From LMUY01 sp964245075 (GTDB lineage Bacteria; Pseudomonadota; Alphaproteobacteria; Acetobacterales; Acetobacteraceae), in assembly GCA_964245075.1 (NCBI GenBank), contig CAXTLC010000002.1, positions 39,059 through 103,058 of the forward strand: a DNA stretch of 64,000 nt, read 5' to 3'. This document shows positions 61,195 through 64,000 of the stretch, piece after piece (positions within the stretch are counted from its first letter, which is position 1; each line of letters begins with the position of its first letter). The position numbers and the translations under genes are program-made. Below the pieces are notes generated by a model that was given only the letters and a program-made list of their open reading frames with translations, was not told where the DNA came from and made no database searches.

Positions 61195-63113
61195 CCGCCG
61201 CCGTCTCGCCGTTCGCGGCCTTTGCGGTGGCGCTGGCCCTGCTGCTCGCCGGCTACCTGCTGCGGCTCGCACGCTGGTCGGTGCTGATGCGGCAGGTCGG
61301 CGATGGCCGGATCGGTGAGATGTTCTTGGCGTTGTCGCTCGGCTACCTGGTCAACAGCGTGGTGCCGCTGCGCCTGGGCGAGATCGTGCGCGGGCTCTAT
61401 TACGCCTCCCGCGTCGGTGCGGCTCCGGCCTTTGTCATGGCGTCCATCGTCGTGGAGCGCACGTTGGACCTGGTGGCCGTCGCGGCCATCTTGATCGCCT
61501 TCCGCTTGGTCGGCGTGTTTACCGGCAACGCGGTGTTCTACGTCGCGGCTGGCTGCTTGGCGTTGGCGGCGGCCGTGTTCGTCGTCGCATTGCTCACCAG
61601 CCGGTCAGCCCGCTTCCGCCGGCTGGCCTGGCATGCCGCCTCCGTGTTCAACAGCCGCATCCAGGTCGTGCTGCTGGACACCACGTGGTCCGTGATGGAG
61701 GTGTTCCGCGTCAGCCGGGTGCGCTGGCTGCGCATCGCCGTGCAGAGCGTGGCGATGTGGGCGCTCTACATGATGTCCTATGACGCGCTTGCCCATGCCC
61801 TCGGGTTCGGTCTGCAACCTGTCTTCCTGGCTCTGGTCGGCACACCCCTGCTGCCGACCGTGGCCCCGATGTTCGGAGCGGGCGCCACGGCCGAGATCGG
61901 CCTGCTCGCCTACAGCGTGATCCCCTGCCTGCTCTTCCTGGCCTATGTCGGGGCCAAGTTGCAGTTTGGCGTCAGCATACGCGGCCTGGTCGCTTGGACC
62001 GCAGACCCAAGGGTGAAGGAAGGAGCCGAGCCGCGCGCGCGCACCCGCTTCGTGGAGGCCGGGCATTACGGCGACTATCTGACCCGGCGATTCAACGGCA
62101 CCGAGGATCTGGTGTCGGAGTTCGAAGGGCACGCGATTGGCGACGTTGTTGTCCAACGCATGCTGCGCGGCGGGTCGGACGCGCTGACGGTCATGGTCCG
62201 GTTGGACGACCAGGTTCGCATTCGCAAGTTCGCCAGCGGAGGTGCTGCGGACAAGCTGCAAGCGCAGCACGACTGGCTGAACCGATACTCCAATATGCTT
62301 CCCATTGTGCGGGTGTTCGATGGGGACCGCCGAGGCAAGCGCTTCTTCTACGACATGGAGTTCGCATCCGGCTCGCGCGACCTGTACGACGATGTTCACA
62401 CCTACGATGTTGATTCATCGTGGAAAACCCTGTCTCACGTCATGGGCAGCATGGCCGATTTCCACGCCGTCACGGAAACCGGAACGGCCGACAACGCCTG
62501 CGTGCAGCGCTACGCATCCGAAAAGGTCTCTGCCAACCTCCGGGCGATCAAGGCAGCGGTGCCGCAGGTGTTCAGCAGCCGCCACTTGCACGTCAACGGG
62601 ACCGACATCGATCTCGGCTTGTTGGACCGGTTTGCACAGGATGGCTTTCTGCCATCACGGCTGAGCCGCCGGAACACTGCCACCATTCACGGCGACTTGA
62701 CGATCGAGAACATCCTGACCGATCCGACGCGCCCGAATGGCTGGTTCCTGATCGACCCCAACATCGGCAACGTGTTCGAGTCGCCGTTGCTGGATTATGC
62801 CAAGCTGCTGCAATCCCTGCATCTCGGCTACGAGAGCCTCAATCGCGACGCGAGCTGCAATTTCAATGACCACACCCTCGCGTTTCCGAACGCCCGTTCG
62901 GCGCAGTACAGCGCGCTTTATAACCGGACGACGAACTGGCTGAATGACCGGCTGGGCGAGGATGGCCTGCGCGAGGTGCTGCTGCACGAGATCGTGCACT
63001 ACTTCCGCCTGACGCCCTACAAGTTCCGCAAGGGCAAGGAACCGGGGATGGTGTTTCTTGGCTGCCTATGCCTGCTCGTGAAGCAATACTCTGACCGGTA
63101 CGAGACGTGCTGA
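61191..63113 (+). CDS. Fusion of LPG-synthase-type membrane domain and APH-like kinase
   Basis: 640 aa. Residues 1-270 are a membrane domain of the lysylphosphatidylglycerol synthase TM/UPF0104 type, with LARWSVLMRQVGDGRIGEMF, LGYLVNSVVPLRLGEIVRG and VERTLDLVAVAAIL. Residues 285-640 form a soluble aminoglycoside-phosphotransferase-like domain. It has the nucleotide region VRIRKFASGG, the catalytic loop ATIHGDLTIENILTDP at about 499 and the metal-binding WFLIDPNIGNVFESPLLDYAK segment. The fusion suggests phosphorylation of a small molecule or lipid at the membrane. Substrate unknown. Confidence 0.85.
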   Translation: MTAAVSPFAAFAVALALLLAGYLLRLARWSVLMRQVGDGRIGEMFLALSLGYLVNSVVPLRLGEIVRGLYYASRVGAAPAFVMASIVVERTLDLVAVAAILIAFRLVGVFTGNAVFYVAAGCLALAAAVFVVALLTSRSARFRRLAWHAASVFNSRIQVVLLDTTWSVMEVFRVSRVRWLRIAVQSVAMWALYMMSYDALAHALGFGLQPVFLALVGTPLLPTVAPMFGAGATAEIGLLAYSVIPCLLFLAYVGAKLQFGVSIRGLVAWTADPRVKEGAEPRARTRFVEAGHYGDYLTRRFNGTEDLVSEFEGHAIGDVVVQRMLRGGSDALTVMVRLDDQVRIRKFASGGAADKLQAQHDWLNRYSNMLPIVRVFDGDRRGKRFFYDMEFASGSRDLYDDVHTYDVDSSWKTLSHVMGSMADFHAVTETGTADNACVQRYASEKVSANLRAIKAAVPQVFSSRHLHVNGTDIDLGLLDRFAQDGFLPSRLSRRNTATIHGDLTIENILTDPTRPNGWFLIDPNIGNVFESPLLDYAKLLQSLHLGYESLNRDASCNFNDHTLAFPNARSAQYSALYNRTTNWLNDRLGEDGLREVLLHEIVHYFRLTPYKFRKGKEPGMVFLGCLCLLVKQYSDRYETC

Positions 63114-63691
63114 AAGCCTTGCTTGCCGACCTCGATGGCACCCTGGTCCAGACTGCCGCGGCCAATGCCCGAGCCTACACGGAGGCACTTGCCGCCGATG
63201 GCGTGATCGTCGACGAGGCTGACCTGGCCCGTCGAATCGACGGACGGAGTTGGCGCGAGTTCTTGCCGGAAGTGACCAAGCACGCGCCAGAATTGGATTT
63301 GGCCGCGGTCGCCCGGCGCAAGCAGACCTTGTACCCCAAGCATCTCGGGCTCGTGCAATTGAATCACGCGGTCGCCGACTTGATCCGGGCAGTTCGGCCA
63401 TCCTTGAAGACCGGGCTGGTCACGACTGCCGCTTCCAACTCGGTTTCGGCAATCATGGCGCACCTGGGCCTGCATGACCTGTTCGATGTCGTCGTGTGCG
63501 GCGACGATGTCAGCCGGCGCAAACCGGACCCCGAGGCGTACCACCTGGCCGCAACCCGCCTCGGCGTAGCGCCTGCGGAATGCCTGATACTGGAAGACTC
63601 GGTGACCGGCATGGAAGCGGCGCGGACGTTTGGCGGCGGCCTGCTGCGGTGGATGGACGGCATCCCGTTCGGCCCGGCTTCGGCCGGCTAG
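63107..63691 (+). CDS. HAD family phosphatase (beta-phosphoglucomutase-like)
   Basis: 194 aa from a GTG at 63107 that overlaps the upstream gene by 7 bases. HAD motifs are intact: motif I LLADLDGTLVQT, motif II VTTAASN, motif III Lys in SRRKPDPEAYHLA and motif IV ILEDSVTGMEAA. A small helical cap follows motif I. Together with the nucleotidyltransferase and kinase genes it forms a three-gene unit. Its TAG stop is the CTAG at the edge of repeat A copy 3. Confidence 0.92.
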   Translation: MLKALLADLDGTLVQTAAANARAYTEALAADGVIVDEADLARRIDGRSWREFLPEVTKHAPELDLAAVARRKQTLYPKHLGLVQLNHAVADLIRAVRPSLKTGLVTTAASNSVSAIMAHLGLHDLFDVVVCGDDVSRRKPDPEAYHLAATRLGVAPAECLILEDSVTGMEAARTFGGGLLRWMDGIPFGPASAG

Positions 63692-63793
63692 ACCGCTTTT
63701 TGGCTGACCGTGAACGGTCAGCGCGGTCTAGCTCTTTGTTTGGCCTGGCAATTGATGCTCTGGCTGTTTCCAGTCAGGGCGATTGCAGGCTAG
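63688..63793. repeat. Palindromic repeat family A, copy 3
   Basis: 106-bp element bounded by CTAG on both sides. Hairpin 1 is CTAGACCGC ... GCGGTCTAG around GCTGACCGT-GA-ACGGTCAGC. Hairpin 2 is GCTCTGGCTG-TTTC-CAGTCAGGGC, which pairs throughout with two wobble pairs. The left CTAG gives the HAD gene its stop codon. Best preserved of the three copies. Confidence 0.88.
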
Positions 63794-64000
63794 AGCTTCA
63801 TCCGAACGCCCGCGGTCAGCCGTCGGGTAGGGATGCCGGTGAGAATAGTTAAGGTAGAGCTTCCTTCCGATCCACTTCGATCGGAAGGAAGCGCTGAAGC
63901 ATCATTCGTGTTGATAGGGCACGGCTGACACTCTGGCTGCTTGTTCCACAAGCATCCTTATCCGACGAGTGATACGGTTCGGTCAGCCGATGCCCTAGCT
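63794..64000. repeat. Palindromic repeat family B, locus 2 (runs to the window end)
   Basis: No gene is seen in these 207 bp. A perfect 14-bp hairpin GCTTCCTTCCGATC with loop CACTTC lies at 63859-63892, related to the hairpin at 47427 by its CCGATC stem and ACTTC loop but with a different outer stem. A 46-nt unit AAGCATC...GATGCCC at 63950-63995 matches the two 46-nt units near 47400 and ends in CTAG. A partial copy of the 47321 hairpin (GGCACGGCTGACAC) lies between them. Confidence 0.82.

Noticed and set aside
60445..63691. Naming the terminal module a choline-phosphate (lic) system
   Set aside because: Only general family resemblance to LicA/LicC is visible; there is no LicD-type transferase or choline transporter in the window.

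Overview
This is about 64 kb of high-GC DNA from an alphaproteobacterium, most likely of the Acetobacteraceae/Rhodospirillales. The evidence is the conserved order zapA - 6S RNA - fau - ymdB - yebC - ruvCAB - ybgC - tolQRAB, the Tat-type TolB signal, the NrtA-type cyanate/nitrate transporter and the family make-up of the polysaccharide genes. This taxonomic call is inference from gene content; no rRNA gene or tRNA gene was recognised. The window is a scaffold with one 100-N join at 14493-14592 that looks artificial, because the 55 bases on each side are identical.

Region 1 (1-9.6 kb, all minus strand) holds core housekeeping genes: cell-division and folate genes, Holliday-junction processing (ruvCAB) and the Tol envelope system, ending in an azoreductase where pal is usually found. 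A 6S RNA lies between zapA and fau. Region 2 (9.7-17.5 kb) has thiE, a class I aldolase, an acyl-CoA ligase, a ruined MazEF-like toxin-antitoxin pair, a large protein of unknown function and an ELM1-family gene. Region 3 (17.5-22.3 kb) is a cyanate operon (ABC transporter plus cyanase), divergent from an SDR gene. Region 4 (22.4-27.4 kb) is prkA-yeaH-spoVR behind a consensus sigma-54 promoter.

Region 5 (27.4-38.7 kb, minus strand) is one long overlapping operon for Alternative Complex III (actA-F) followed by an A2-type aa3/caa3 cytochrome oxidase (coxB-A-C-ctaF). Together these carry electrons from quinol through haems c to oxygen. Region 6 (39.1-63.7 kb) is a large surface-polysaccharide locus. 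It includes glycosyltransferases, a flippase, a polyprenyl-phosphate sugar transferase, a chain-length protein, an export lipoprotein, an outer-membrane barrel and a Crp/Fnr regulator. It also has two unusual AAA-type ATPases, a periplasmic cell-wall set (OmpA, Sel1, lytic transglycosylase), and a terminal three-gene module: nucleotidyltransferase, a membrane protein fused to an APH-type kinase, and a HAD phosphatase.

Two families of palindromic intergenic repeats recur. Family A (about 104 bp, bounded by CTAG, two hairpins) has three copies. Family B (46-nt GAGCATC...GATGCTC units around a hairpin with an ACTTC loop) occurs at two loci. Hairpin arms differ between copies with pairing largely kept, and four of five copies provide the TAG stop codon of the abutting gene. 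The most unusual items are these repeats, the terminal kinase-fusion module and the slippage-broken toxin-antitoxin pair.
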